41,896 bases of DNA from Alphaproteobacteria bacterium (GTDB taxonomy: Bacteria; Pseudomonadota; Alphaproteobacteria; Elsterales; Elsteraceae), in the NCBI GenBank assembly GCA_004292755.1, contig RDXE01000064.1, positions 1 to 41,896 on the forward strand. The letters run 5' to 3'. The position numbers and the translations under genes were made by a program. The notes below the pieces were generated by a model. The model did not search any database. It was given only the letters and a program-made list of their open reading frames with translations, and was not told the origin of the DNA. Shown here in pieces: positions 32,930-41,064 of this stretch (positions are counted from its first letter, which is position 1; every line of letters begins with the position of its first letter).

Positions 32930-32961
32930 GGGGGTGGCGACCAATGGATGTCGCCACCCCC
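32930..32961. terminator. Intercistronic hairpin between dctP and dctQ
   Basis: An 11 bp perfect stem, GGGGGTGGCGA (32930-32940) with TCGCCACCCCC (32951-32961), and a 10-base loop lies in the 184 bp gap. No T-run follows on the minus strand. Such hairpins often stop most transcripts or protect the 3' end after a binding-protein gene, giving more DctP than DctQM. Confidence 0.65.
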
Positions 32962-33064
32962 AACAAGACATCAGTGGCACCGGGGATCGCCATGCCGGGG
33001 GTACGGAGGGAGGCCACCGGCATCGGCCAGCACCACTGTGTCCAGCTTGGAGACCTGCGTTGGT

Positions 33065-34117
33065 TCAGGGGGCGCGGGCCTGAATGCCAACCACTGCGCC
33101 GACGGTGCGGTTCCACTCGGCGATGCAGTCACCGGCGCAGCGTGCCGCCCATTTCGGCACCACGGTTTCCGACAGAACCTTGGTTAACAGCGCGCGGTCG
33201 GCGTCACTCACGGGGACCAGCGTCATCGAGGCTTTGGTGCCCATCGTGCAGGTGTCGCGACCAATGTTGCAGTCGATACCCTGGCGGGTTTCCTCGTCCA
33301 TCGCCTTCCAAATGCGATCTTCGAGGCTGGATATCTCCCGTTGCAGGAAGCTGCGCACTGTCGGGTTCAAGCGCTCCCAACTGCGCACGGTGACACCATG
33401 CATGACTTGCGACCAGCCAACCGGCAGCGCGTAGATGTGGGTCGCCACCTCGTACCACTTGGCGGCATTGCCCGACAGGGTGCCAGTGATGGCGCAATCA
33501 ACCACTTTGTTCTGCAAGGCAGGCACCACTTCGGCGAATGACATGGTGACGCCGGTGCCGCCCAGAGCCTCCACAAACTCCGCCAGGGTGCGGTTGGCGG
33601 TGCGCACCTTGCGACCGCGCAAGTCCGCCAAGCCGGAAATCGCACCGTTGCAGAAGATCACTTGGGCCGGATAGGGCCAAATGGCGAGAACCTGCACACC
33701 GAACTGCTGGCGATAGAAGCGATCATAGACCGGGCGATAGGCGTCAGAGACACGGCGAGCGGTCTCCACATCGGGGGCGAGCCCGGCAAGGTCAATCGCC
33801 TCGTTGCGAGCATCGTCGCCCGCAACATAGCCCAGGACCGTGGAGCCGAAATCGATCACGCCCAAGCGCATCAGGCGAAAGATTTCCTGCCCTTTCAATC
33901 CCATTTCGTTGAACGGCGTGATCTCGGCCGTGACTGCCCCGCGGGAGCGTTCACCCAACTCGCGGGTCCAGAATGGCTGTTCAAAGTTGCGGTATTGGGA
34001 CAAGTTGCCCCATGCTCCGACCACCTTCAGGTGGGTGCGTGGCATCTCCTGGGCAGTGGCAGGAGCCAATGCCAGCGTCAGCGCCAGAGTGGCGGCAGTC
34101 GCAAGTGGCTTCAACAT
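33065..34117 (-). CDS. dctP: TRAP transporter periplasmic binding protein DctP
   Basis: A 350-residue exported binding protein. Residues 1-22 form a Sec signal peptide ending A-T-A. The mature part has the A-D-L-R-G-R-K-V-R segment (about 163-171), with the conserved Arg that salt-bridges the ligand carboxylate in TRAP proteins, and an A-L-Q-N-K-V-V-D segment (about 200-207). It therefore probably binds a carboxylic acid. Four Cys residues in the C-terminal third may form disulfides. It starts 24 bp after the DUF1445 gene, suggesting that protein handles the imported compound. Confidence 0.9.
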   Translation of the reverse strand: MLKPLATAATLALTLALAPATAQEMPRTHLKVVGAWGNLSQYRNFEQPFWTRELGERSRGAVTAEITPFNEMGLKGQEIFRLMRLGVIDFGSTVLGYVAGDDARNEAIDLAGLAPDVETARRVSDAYRPVYDRFYRQQFGVQVLAIWPYPAQVIFCNGAISGLADLRGRKVRTANRTLAEFVEALGGTGVTMSFAEVVPALQNKVVDCAITGTLSGNAAKWYEVATHIYALPVGWSQVMHGVTVRSWERLNPTVRSFLQREISSLEDRIWKAMDEETRQGIDCNIGRDTCTMGTKASMTLVPVSDADRALLTKVLSETVVPKWAARCAGDCIAEWNRTVGAVVGIQARAP

Positions 34118-34141
34118 CGGGCGTCTCCTTCTGGGGCGGGC

Positions 34142-34963
34142 CTAGAACACAGCCAGCCGATGGTTGCTAAGGTCGGTCACCAACATCGCACCGGGTGCGT
34201 GGGTGATGGCAAAGGGCAGGCGGGCGGCTTCCACCACGGCCTGGGGGGTGACACCGCAGGCCCAGAACACTGGTACCTCGCCGTCCGCCACGGGAATCGG
34301 TTCGCCATAGTCAGGCTGGTCGAGGGACTTGATGCCAATCAGGGACGGATCGCCGAAATGAACCGGAGCGCCATGAACAGCTGGAAACCGGCTGGTGATC
34401 TGGATGGCGCGGATGGCATCGGCGGGGGAGAAGGGCCGCATGCTCACCACCATCGGACCCGCAAACGGCCCGACTGGTGTGCAGGCCAGCGCAGTGCGAA
34501 ACATCGCAACCGTGCGTCCACACTCGATATGCCGCAGCGCCAGACCATGGTCTTGCAGTGCCGCCTCGAACGAGAAGGAGCAGCCGAGGACAAACCCGAC
34601 CAAGTCCTCCCGCCACAGCGCACGGATATCCGTCGGCTCGGCAACCAAATGACCATCGCGCCAGACCCGATAGCGTGGCAAATCCGTGCGCACGTCTAGA
34701 TCCTGCCCCAGGGCCGGCAACATTGGGCTGCCGACGTCAGTTACGCCAAGCACAGGGCAGGGTTTGGGGTTGGCGATGCAGAAGCGCAGAAAGTCATGTG
34801 CAAAAGACTCTGGCAAGATCACCAGATTGCCTTGTACCAGACCAGGAGCCAAGCCTGCAGATGTTTCAGTGTATTGACCGCTCCGACACATCAAGCGCGC
34901 GGACAATCCAGCGCTGCTGTGAGATGTCTGAGCAGAGGAGAGGTTGGACGGTGGTTTAAACAT
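34142..34963 (-). CDS. DUF1445 putative hydro-lyase / D-glutamate cyclase-like protein
   Basis: A 273-residue protein of the DUF1445 family, seen from Q-G-N-L-V-I-L-P (about 44-51), F-C[10 protein letters not shown] (about 61-72), T-D-L-P-R-Y-R-V-W (about 93-101) and G-C-S-F-S-F-E (about 127-133). Members are annotated as hydro-lyases; the mammalian mitochondrial homologue is a D-glutamate cyclase forming 5-oxo-D-proline. The bacterial substrate is not established here. It is the first structural gene after the LysR regulator and precedes dctP, so the imported acid is a likely substrate. The N-terminal 25 residues look variable, so a later start is possible, although ATG 34963 is reasonable. 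Confidence 0.82.
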   Translation of the reverse strand: MFKPPSNLSSAQTSHSSAGLSARLMCRSGQYTETSAGLAPGLVQGNLVILPESFAHDFLRFCIANPKPCPVLGVTDVGSPMLPALGQDLDVRTDLPRYRVWRDGHLVAEPTDIRALWREDLVGFVLGCSFSFEAALQDHGLALRHIECGRTVAMFRTALACTPVGPFAGPMVVSMRPFSPADAIRAIQITSRFPAVHGAPVHFGDPSLIGIKSLDQPDYGEPIPVADGEVPVFWACGVTPQAVVEAARLPFAITHAPGAMLVTDLSNHRLAVF

Positions 34964-35040
34964 GGTCTGTCCCGCTGCAACTGGAGACAGCGAACCACAT
35001 CCCAGCCGATAGCTTCCAATCGTCTGTTTGGATCAATTCC

Positions 35041-35057
35041 GATAAGACAAACTTATC
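35041..35057. promoter_or_regulatory. Candidate LysR-type operator
   Basis: GATAAG-acaaa-CTTATC is a perfect 6-5-6 inverted repeat that contains T-N11-A, the LysR-family recognition pattern. It overlaps the last codon of the LysR gene and lies 78-94 bp upstream of the DUF1445 start, the usual distance for such a site. The call is pattern plus position; binding is unproven. Confidence 0.5.
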
Positions 35058-35967
35058 ACTGATCCGGCAGATCGGCAGCGAAGGGCGCCGCAGCGGCCAC
35101 GCTGCAGGCGAGGGTGGCAATCGCCTCTGCGACATGGCGATCGGGCGTCAGGGTCCAGGTGGCTGTGAAGGTCATCGGCGGCAGCGTGACAGCAGAGGGT
35201 AGGACGACGAGGCGCCCAGCTGCCAAGTCAGTTGCAACCAACACCGGCGGAATGGCCGCGATGCCAATGCCATCGAGCGCCATGCGCACAATGGTTGAAA
35301 GCGACGCGTTGGCATAGATGCGCGGCGGTGCCTCCCCCGCCCGTGCCAAGCGTTCCCGGATCGCCATGTAGGGGCGGGTGTTGCGCGGGTAGGTGATGAT
35401 TGGCCAGGAGCGCAAGGTGGTTTGGTCAACGGCAGCGCCCTTGGGGAGCAGATCGGGTCGAGCGACCCACGCCATAGGATAGCTGGACAGCGGCTGCGAT
35501 ACCGTGCGCGGATCGGACAGGGGACCCAACAGAAACGCCAAGTCCAAGCGATGGTCCAAAAGGCCAGCGCGCAAGTTGGGCGTGGTGTCCACTTCGATCT
35601 CAAGCGTGACCTGCGGGTGGGTGCTGTGAGTGCGTTCGATCAGCAGCGGCAGCCACGTGTGAACAATCGTCTCCGATACCCCCAGCCGCACGATCCCCTG
35701 GATCGCCCCATCGGCTGCGACATGGCGCAACGCCTCGGCTCGCAAGGCCAGCATGCGTTCGGCATAGTCCAGCAAGGTTCGCCCTGTTGCGGTCAGCGTC
35801 GCGCCCCGTGCGCCGCGATCGAACAGCGTGACACCCAGGCGCGCCTCCAGCTTTTGAATCCGCCCGGTCAGCGCTGGCTGGGTGGTGTTCAGCTTCTCCG
35901 CGGCGGCGCGATAGCTGCCGAGGCGGGCAATCCACACAAATACTTCCAGAGTTTTGAGATCGAGCAT
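35056..35967 (-). CDS. LysR-family transcriptional regulator
   Basis: A 303-residue LTTR of standard length. The N-terminal winged helix (residues 1-62) has L-K-T-L-E-V-F-V-W-I-A-R-L-G-S-Y-R-A-A-A and the Q-P-A-L-T-G-R-I-Q-K-L-E recognition segment. The rest is the effector-binding domain. It probably controls the co-directional DUF1445-TRAP-AEC set in response to the transported acid. ATG 35967 gives the family N-terminus; the frame is open to 36093. The gap of 92 bp to the DUF1445 gene carries an LTTR-like operator. Confidence 0.9.
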   Translation of the reverse strand: MLDLKTLEVFVWIARLGSYRAAAEKLNTTQPALTGRIQKLEARLGVTLFDRGARGATLTATGRTLLDYAERMLALRAEALRHVAADGAIQGIVRLGVSETIVHTWLPLLIERTHSTHPQVTLEIEVDTTPNLRAGLLDHRLDLAFLLGPLSDPRTVSQPLSSYPMAWVARPDLLPKGAAVDQTTLRSWPIITYPRNTRPYMAIRERLARAGEAPPRIYANASLSTIVRMALDGIGIAAIPPVLVATDLAAGRLVVLPSAVTLPPMTFTATWTLTPDRHVAEAIATLACSVAAAAPFAADLPDQ

Positions 35968-36112
35968 CGAGCATTGGGGGCAGCACTCGGCGCTGGCGTC
36001 GGGGCTTTGGAGCTTAGGGGCGAACAGCCTCGCCTGTCCGCCCCCGTATGGATGCTGCCACCGCTTCACCAAACCACGGCGGCTCACCTCCAAAGCGCGG
36101 CGCTGCCCCGCC

Positions 36113-36721
36113 CTAGGGTTCGAAATAGCTCAACACCACTCCGGACAGCAGCTTTCTGACTGCACCCCGGTGAAACCGGGATGGGTCTTCAGTCAGTGTG
36201 TCATTGATGATGCCCCGCCATGCCATGACAAGGCACAGGCGATCCTCGCGCTCCAAGGTGCGAAACCGTCTCGGCTCTATGTGATGAAGGCGGTCTTCGA
36301 TCAGGCGGCAAAAGCGCAGTCGCCGTAGCTGAAGTTCCCGAGCGATCGGTGATCTGGTACCAATGATTTCATGAAGATTCTTGCGAACCAGAGGTCTTTG
36401 ATTGAAGCCTTCAGCAGCGATGTCGACAAGATCATCGATGAGTGTGTTGCCAGAGTCAATCGATGGGTCATTGAGGAGAGCGATGCCTTTACGCGCCATG
36501 ATCGTCATTTCGCTGCGCGCGAGGGATGTGAATATGTCATCCTTGTCTTTGAAGTATCGATAGAGTGTTCCAACCGAAACACCCGCCCGTTCGGCGATAT
36601 GATTGGTCGTCACCGATCCGATCTGCGTCCGGTCCAGAAGCTGAGCACTTGCCTCCAGGATACACGCTACGGAGTTCTGCGCGCGGAGTTGCCGGGGCAG
36701 TTTTCTAGAAAAATCAGCCAT
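36113..36721 (-). CDS. TetR-family transcriptional regulator
   Basis: A 202-residue repressor-type protein. The helix-turn-helix spans about residues 35-58 (T-T-N-H-I-A-E-R-A-G-V-S-V-G-T-L-Y-R-Y-F), followed by K-D-K-D-D-I-F typical of TetR. The C-terminal ligand domain is not assigned to a subfamily. ATG 36721 was chosen because upstream residues, open to 36874, overlap the divergent lipoprotein gene. It probably controls itself and the divergent lipoprotein gene through palindromes in the 113 bp between them. Confidence 0.88.
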   Translation of the reverse strand: MADFSRKLPRQLRAQNSVACILEASAQLLDRTQIGSVTTNHIAERAGVSVGTLYRYFKDKDDIFTSLARSEMTIMARKGIALLNDPSIDSGNTLIDDLVDIAAEGFNQRPLVRKNLHEIIGTRSPIARELQLRRLRFCRLIEDRLHHIEPRRFRTLEREDRLCLVMAWRGIINDTLTEDPSRFHRGAVRKLLSGVVLSYFEP

Positions 36722-36761
36722 TTGGCGACAGCCAAACGGCACCCGGCCTGGTTTCGAAACC
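36721..36761. promoter_or_regulatory. Two palindromes in the TetR/lipoprotein divergent region
   Basis: TTTGGC-gaca-GCCAAA (36721-36736) and the perfect 12 bp palindrome GGTTTCGAAACC (36750-36761) lie between the TetR start and the divergent lipoprotein gene. Either could be the TetR operator. They do not share a common half-site, so at most one is likely to be. Confidence 0.42.
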
Positions 36762-36834
36762 CGAGTAGCCAATCCAGGCGAAGCTCGCTGAGTATGGGCG
36801 CTCACTGACCCTGTTCGCGCCGGAGCCTCTAACC

Positions 36835-37389
36835 ATGACCACATCCGCCTCCTTGAGACTGATTGCCACTGCACTTGTTGGCCTTGGCCTCGGCGGATGC
36901 GCAGCCGTTGCCATCGAAGGCGGCCAGGCCGCCAAGTCCGAGGTGGTCATTGCGCAAAACATCAACGCCGCTCGGGCCGGTGATCCCAAGGCCCAGTTCA
37001 ACGTCGGTGATGCCTATTGCTGTTCGCTCCATGAAGGCAGTGGAATATATAACACCAGGACATCTGTCGAGTGGTTGTGCCGGTCAGCAAGACAGAACTA
37101 TGCCCCTGCAATGTTCAAACTTGGGAAGATCTACTCAGGTGATACCATCGACGGCGTCCGATTGGCGCGACGGGTGGCGGTCGGGCTCGCCGGAACCAGC
37201 ACAAACCTGCCCGTTGCGGCCGCTTGGCTGAAGCTTGCGGACATGAATGGCGAGCGTGAGGCGGCTGCTCGCTTTGCTGACGTTTGGAACGATTTGTCGA
37301 CTGCCGAGCGGGCGAGCGCTCAAACCGTGTTCGAGCGTGGGGTGAACGCCCCGTGTCTGTGGAACGAGGTGATCCGCCAATCGCGGTAG
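36835..37389 (+). CDS. Lipoprotein with Sel1-like repeats
   Basis: A 184-residue lipoprotein. The signal peptide ends in a lipobox L-G-G-C with Cys21, so it is lipidated and anchored to a membrane from the periplasmic side. The mature part has Sel1/TPR-like helical pairs: A-R-A-G-D-P-K-A-Q-F-N-V-G-D-A-Y (about 46-61), a Y-A-P-A-M-F-K-L-G-K-I-Y unit (about 89-100), and a third, degenerate unit at 125-145. Cys residues in the mature domain may form disulfides. Such proteins usually mediate protein-protein contacts; the partner is unknown. It is divergent from the TetR gene and 160 bp upstream of the patatin gene. Confidence 0.75.
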   Translation: MTTSASLRLIATALVGLGLGGCAAVAIEGGQAAKSEVVIAQNINAARAGDPKAQFNVGDAYCCSLHEGSGIYNTRTSVEWLCRSARQNYAPAMFKLGKIYSGDTIDGVRLARRVAVGLAGTSTNLPVAAAWLKLADMNGEREAAARFADVWNDLSTAERASAQTVFERGVNAPCLWNEVIRQSR

Positions 37390-37549
37390 CGTCACGCTGG
37401 GTTGGTGCACGGGTGGGACCAGACGGCTGGCGGTGCGCTCCCGGTCTCAGCAGGGTCGGGGTGCGCGCCGCTGGCGGTTGGTTTGCGCGGCTGGCACGAG
37501 TGTCGCACCGTCCAGTCGGTGGCGAACACCAGTCTGAGGGAGAGCAAGC

Positions 37550-39769
37550 ATGGTTACGGCGCTGTTGCGGGGCCTTCTCGGCGTTCTGGTTGCTGTGATG
37601 GTCACGGCCACCACCTCTGCGGCAAGCGCTGCATCCTGCGGCTCAGCGACAGGGCGGCCAAGAATTGGCTTGGCACTCAGCGGCGGTGGCGCGCTTGGCG
37701 CAACCCACATCGGCGTCCTGAAAGTGCTGGAGGCGAACCGGATCCCAATCGACTGCATCGCAGGAACCAGTATGGGCGCGATCGTCGGTGGCCTTTATGC
37801 GGCAGGGATGAATGCCGACCGTCTGGAAGAAACACTCAAAGCCATCGACTGGCAGCAGATGTTTACCGATCGTCCGCCAAGACAGGAGCGTGATTTCCGA
37901 CGGAAGATTGAAGATGAAGGCGGCCTGCTTCCCTATCGGATTGGTATTTCGGGCGATCGACCAGCGCTGCCACTTGGACTGATCCTTGGGCAACGACTGA
38001 CGCTGGCACTGCGGGCGCTGTCGGTTGACGCGTCAGCGATTAAGGATTTCGACCGTCTCGCCATTCCGTTTCGCGCCGTGGCGGCCGATATCGAGACCGG
38101 GGACACTGTGGTCCTCGGGCGTGGCGATCTGGCAACGGCCATGCGTGCCAGCATGGCAGTCTCTGGTGTGTTCCCACCTGTTGACGTTGACGGATTGCTG
38201 CTCGTCGATGGTGGATTGTCAAACAATCTGCCAATTGACGTCGTCCGGCAAATGGGTGCCGACATCGTCATCGCAGTGGACATCCCAACAAAGCTGAAAC
38301 CGCGCAAGGATTTGACGTCAGCTGCGGCAATCATTGCACAGTCTCTCAGCGTCATGATCAGTCGCTCCTCCGCATTGCAGTTGGCAACGCTGACGACCAC
38401 CGACGTCCTGATACAGCCTGATCTGGGAGACGCAACCTCGTCAAGCTTCGAGCGGATCGCTGAGATGATCCAACCCGGCCAAGAGGCGACGGTGGCGCAA
38501 CTGGATCGCCTGCAGGCCTTGCGGTTGGCACCCGCAGCATATCTTGCCCACTCCCGCGCGCGACCGGTCGTGCCGACGATCCCAGCGATCATTTCATCGA
38601 TCCGCCTAGAGAACAAAACAAAGATCGCAAACGCCGTGATTCAGAGTCGGTTATCCATAAAGCCCGGTGATCGATTTGACATTCAACGTCTGGAACAAGA
38701 TATCTCCAGACTATATGGCTTAGATTATTTCGAATCGGTGACCTATCGGACCGATATCGTCGGGGACAAGCTTGAACTGGTTATTGTGCTAGAAGAAAAA
38801 ACCACCGGTTATAACACCGTTCGGGCTGGTCTAAACCTGCAGTACGACACTTCGGGTGGAACGGCATTTTCCGTCACCAGCCAGTTTCGGTTCGCCAACC
38901 TTGATAGTCTTGGGGCAGAAGCGTTGGTGAACGTCAGTCTTGGCCGGGAAAACTCGCTGCAGGCAACCTATCTCCAGCCGCTGGACGCGGGCACGAAGTA
39001 CTATGTTTTCCCGCGCCTGTCGGTGGTTGACACCGAGTTGGGCCAGTTCCGTGCTGGCGACCGCGTCCGGGAGTTGCGCAGTCGAGAGGCCATTGCGACG
39101 CTTGGGGTGGCGCGGCAGTTCTCCACCTGGGGTGCAGTCAACCTGACTTTCCAATATGGGTTCGGCGACCTGAAGGTTCAGTCTGGCGCGCCGCTTCCGG
39201 GCGACCAAGGCTACACAATCGCCCGGCTGGCCACAGAGTTCCGCTACGACACCGTCGACGACTTGTATTTCCCCCGCGATGGCGAGGCGATCCGCCTGAG
39301 CTACGTCCATAGTCTTCCGGGTCTCGGCGCCGACACGTCGGCCAAGCAGGTCCGCGGGTTACTCTCAACAACCAACAGCTTTGGCCGGAACACGGTTCGG
39401 CTGCAGGTCGCTGGTGGAGCGACATTTGACGGCTCCAACGCCCCACAGAATAGCTTCCAGTTGGGTGGCCTGTTCGCTCTGTCCGGATATCCCCAGGGGG
39501 AGTTGACGGGCAGTCACTTCGGGCTTGGCAGTATTCTGTTCTACCGCAAGATCAGTGAACAGACGCTGTTGTTCGACCTGCCCATCTTCCTCGGTGCGTC
39601 GCTGGAAACGGGGTCAATCTGGACCGATGGGGATCACAGCCGCCAACTGCGGTGGTCTGGCAGCCTGTTTGCTGGGCTCGATACGCCACTTGGGCCGATG
39701 TATCTTGGGTATGGCAATGGCGGTGCGGAACGACATGCGATCTATTTTAACCTTGGGCTGAAGCTGTAG
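37550..39769 (+). CDS. PlpD-type patatin phospholipase with outer-membrane barrel (type Vd autotransporter)
   Basis: A 739-residue secreted lipase built like Pseudomonas PlpD. It has a signal peptide (1-27, A-S-A-A cleavage), then a patatin domain (about 37-235) with the oxyanion loop G-G-G-A-L-G (45-50), nucleophile Ser74 in G-T-S-M-G and catalytic Asp220 in D-G-G. One POTRA domain follows (about 345-420), then a BamA/Omp85-like beta-barrel to the end, which closes Y-F-N-L-G-L-K-L. The last residue is Leu rather than the usual Phe, a small departure from the beta-signal. It likely displays or releases a phospholipase A at the cell surface. ATG 37550 has gggagag upstream. No release cleavage site is recognisable. 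Confidence 0.9.
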   Translation: MVTALLRGLLGVLVAVMVTATTSAASAASCGSATGRPRIGLALSGGGALGATHIGVLKVLEANRIPIDCIAGTSMGAIVGGLYAAGMNADRLEETLKAIDWQQMFTDRPPRQERDFRRKIEDEGGLLPYRIGISGDRPALPLGLILGQRLTLALRALSVDASAIKDFDRLAIPFRAVAADIETGDTVVLGRGDLATAMRASMAVSGVFPPVDVDGLLLVDGGLSNNLPIDVVRQMGADIVIAVDIPTKLKPRKDLTSAAAIIAQSLSVMISRSSALQLATLTTTDVLIQPDLGDATSSSFERIAEMIQPGQEATVAQLDRLQALRLAPAAYLAHSRARPVVPTIPAIISSIRLENKTKIANAVIQSRLSIKPGDRFDIQRLEQDISRLYGLDYFESVTYRTDIVGDKLELVIVLEEKTTGYNTVRAGLNLQYDTSGGTAFSVTSQFRFANLDSLGAEALVNVSLGRENSLQATYLQPLDAGTKYYVFPRLSVVDTELGQFRAGDRVRELRSREAIATLGVARQFSTWGAVNLTFQYGFGDLKVQSGAPLPGDQGYTIARLATEFRYDTVDDLYFPRDGEAIRLSYVHSLPGLGADTSAKQVRGLLSTTNSFGRNTVRLQVAGGATFDGSNAPQNSFQLGGLFALSGYPQGELTGSHFGLGSILFYRKISEQTLLFDLPIFLGASLETGSIWTDGDHSRQLRWSGSLFAGLDTPLGPMYLGYGNGGAERHAIYFNLGLKL

Positions 39770-39799
39770 AGCACAGGGCCGGGCTGGGGGGTATCTGGC

Positions 39800-39828
39800 G
39801 GGTGGGATCGCCCCCCGGTCCCCCACCC
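39800..39828. terminator. Possible terminator after the patatin gene
   Basis: GGGTGGG (39800-39806) pairs with CCCACCC (39822-39828) across a 15-base C-rich loop, 30 bp after the patatin stop. There is no T-run, so support is modest. Confidence 0.38.
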
Positions 39829-39913
39829 ACACCACAATCGTACCCGCGGTGACACACCAACATAATTTCCCACGTGAGCAATTCCTCAGAAGGCGCTATA
39901 ACTGCTTCACATT

Positions 39914-41062
39914 TTGGGAGCGCTGCTATGTCCGGGGATCGTCACGTCAGGCTCGGCCTCAATCCGTTTCGGCCGGCTGACGGCCGGTGATCCCACCTTG
40001 GGGCCGCCTGCGTTTGTGCCCGATATTCTGCAGCGCGAGGCCGCGCTGTGGGCCGATTATCCGCCGACGGAAGGCACGCCGCAGTTTCGCCAAGCTGCTG
40101 TCGACTGGTTGACGCGCCGCTATCAGCTGCCCGCCGGGATGTTGGATCAGGCGCGGCACGTCCTGCCTGCTCCCGGCAGCCGGGAGGGGTTGTTCATGTT
40201 GGCGCTGGCCGTCGTACCAGAACAGAAGGCTGGTCAACGGCCGGTGGTGCTGCTGCCGAACCCGTTCTATCACGTGTATCGGGCATCCTCCGTGATCTCC
40301 GGTGCTGAGCCTGTGTTTCTGGATGCGACGCGCGCCAACGGCTTCCTGCCGGACCTGGATGCCATTCCGGAAAGCGTGCTGCAGCGTACGGCGCTGTTTT
40401 TTCTGTGCAGCCCGTCCAACCCGCAGGGGGCGATTGCCTCAGCCGAGTATCTGGATCGTGCGCTGAGCCTCGCGCGCCGGTATGACTTTGTGCTGGCGGT
40501 GGATGAGTGCTACGCCGAAATCTACACCGACACGCCACCCCCCGGCGGGTTGGAGGCTGCAGCGCGCTCCGGCAGCCTGGATCATCTGGTGGTGCTGCAC
40601 TCGCTGTCCAAACGCTCCTCCGCGCCGGGTCTGCGGTCTGGCTTTGTCGCCGGTTGTCCAGCGGTGATCCGCCGCCACTTGCAGGTGATTGAGTATGGTG
40701 GTGCAGGTGTGCCGGGGCCAATCCAGGCGGCCTCAGTGGCGCTGTGGGAGGATGAGGCCCATGTGCCGCCAACCCGCACCTTTTACCGCGAGTTGATCGA
40801 CGAGGCGGAGCGGGTGCTGGGCAATCGCTTTGGCTTCTACCGTCCCCCTGGCGGCTTTTTCCTGTGGCTGGAGGTGGGGGACGGCGAAGCAGCAGCCCTG
40901 AAGCTGTGGACCGAGGCCGCTGTTCGGGTGTTGCCCGGCGGCTATCTCACCGCGCCTGCGCCCGATGGCAGCAACCATGGCGATCCGTTCATCCGGGTCG
41001 CGATGATCCATCCGAAGCCAATCACGGCCGAAGCGCTGCGGCGCATGGCAGAGGTGCTGTAG
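39914..41062 (+). CDS. dapC: DapC-like N-succinyldiaminopimelate aminotransferase, 5' end doubtful
   Basis: A 382-residue fold-type I aminotransferase of the DapC group, which converts N-succinyl-2-amino-6-ketopimelate to N-succinyl-LL-diaminopimelate for lysine and peptidoglycan. G-D-P-T-L-G-P-P-A-F (25-34), S-P-S-N-P-Q-G (166-172), D-E-C-Y-A-E-I-Y (197-204), Schiff-base Lys233 (S-L-S-K) and Arg241 are present. The open frame has only a TTG start at 39914 with no ribosome-binding site, whereas an ATG at 39928 with ggag 7 nt upstream is in another frame and stops at 39990. One extra C near 39977 would join them and give N-P-F-R-R-L-T-A-G-D-P. The gene may be frameshifted, by mutation or sequence error. 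ftsK follows 2 bp later. Confidence 0.78.
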   Translation: MGALLCPGIVTSGSASIRFGRLTAGDPTLGPPAFVPDILQREAALWADYPPTEGTPQFRQAAVDWLTRRYQLPAGMLDQARHVLPAPGSREGLFMLALAVVPEQKAGQRPVVLLPNPFYHVYRASSVISGAEPVFLDATRANGFLPDLDAIPESVLQRTALFFLCSPSNPQGAIASAEYLDRALSLARRYDFVLAVDECYAEIYTDTPPPGGLEAAARSGSLDHLVVLHSLSKRSSAPGLRSGFVAGCPAVIRRHLQVIEYGGAGVPGPIQAASVALWEDEAHVPPTRTFYRELIDEAERVLGNRFGFYRPPGGFFLWLEVGDGEAAALKLWTEAAVRVLPGGYLTAPAPDGSNHGDPFIRVAMIHPKPITAEALRRMAEVL

Positions 41063-41064
41063 CC

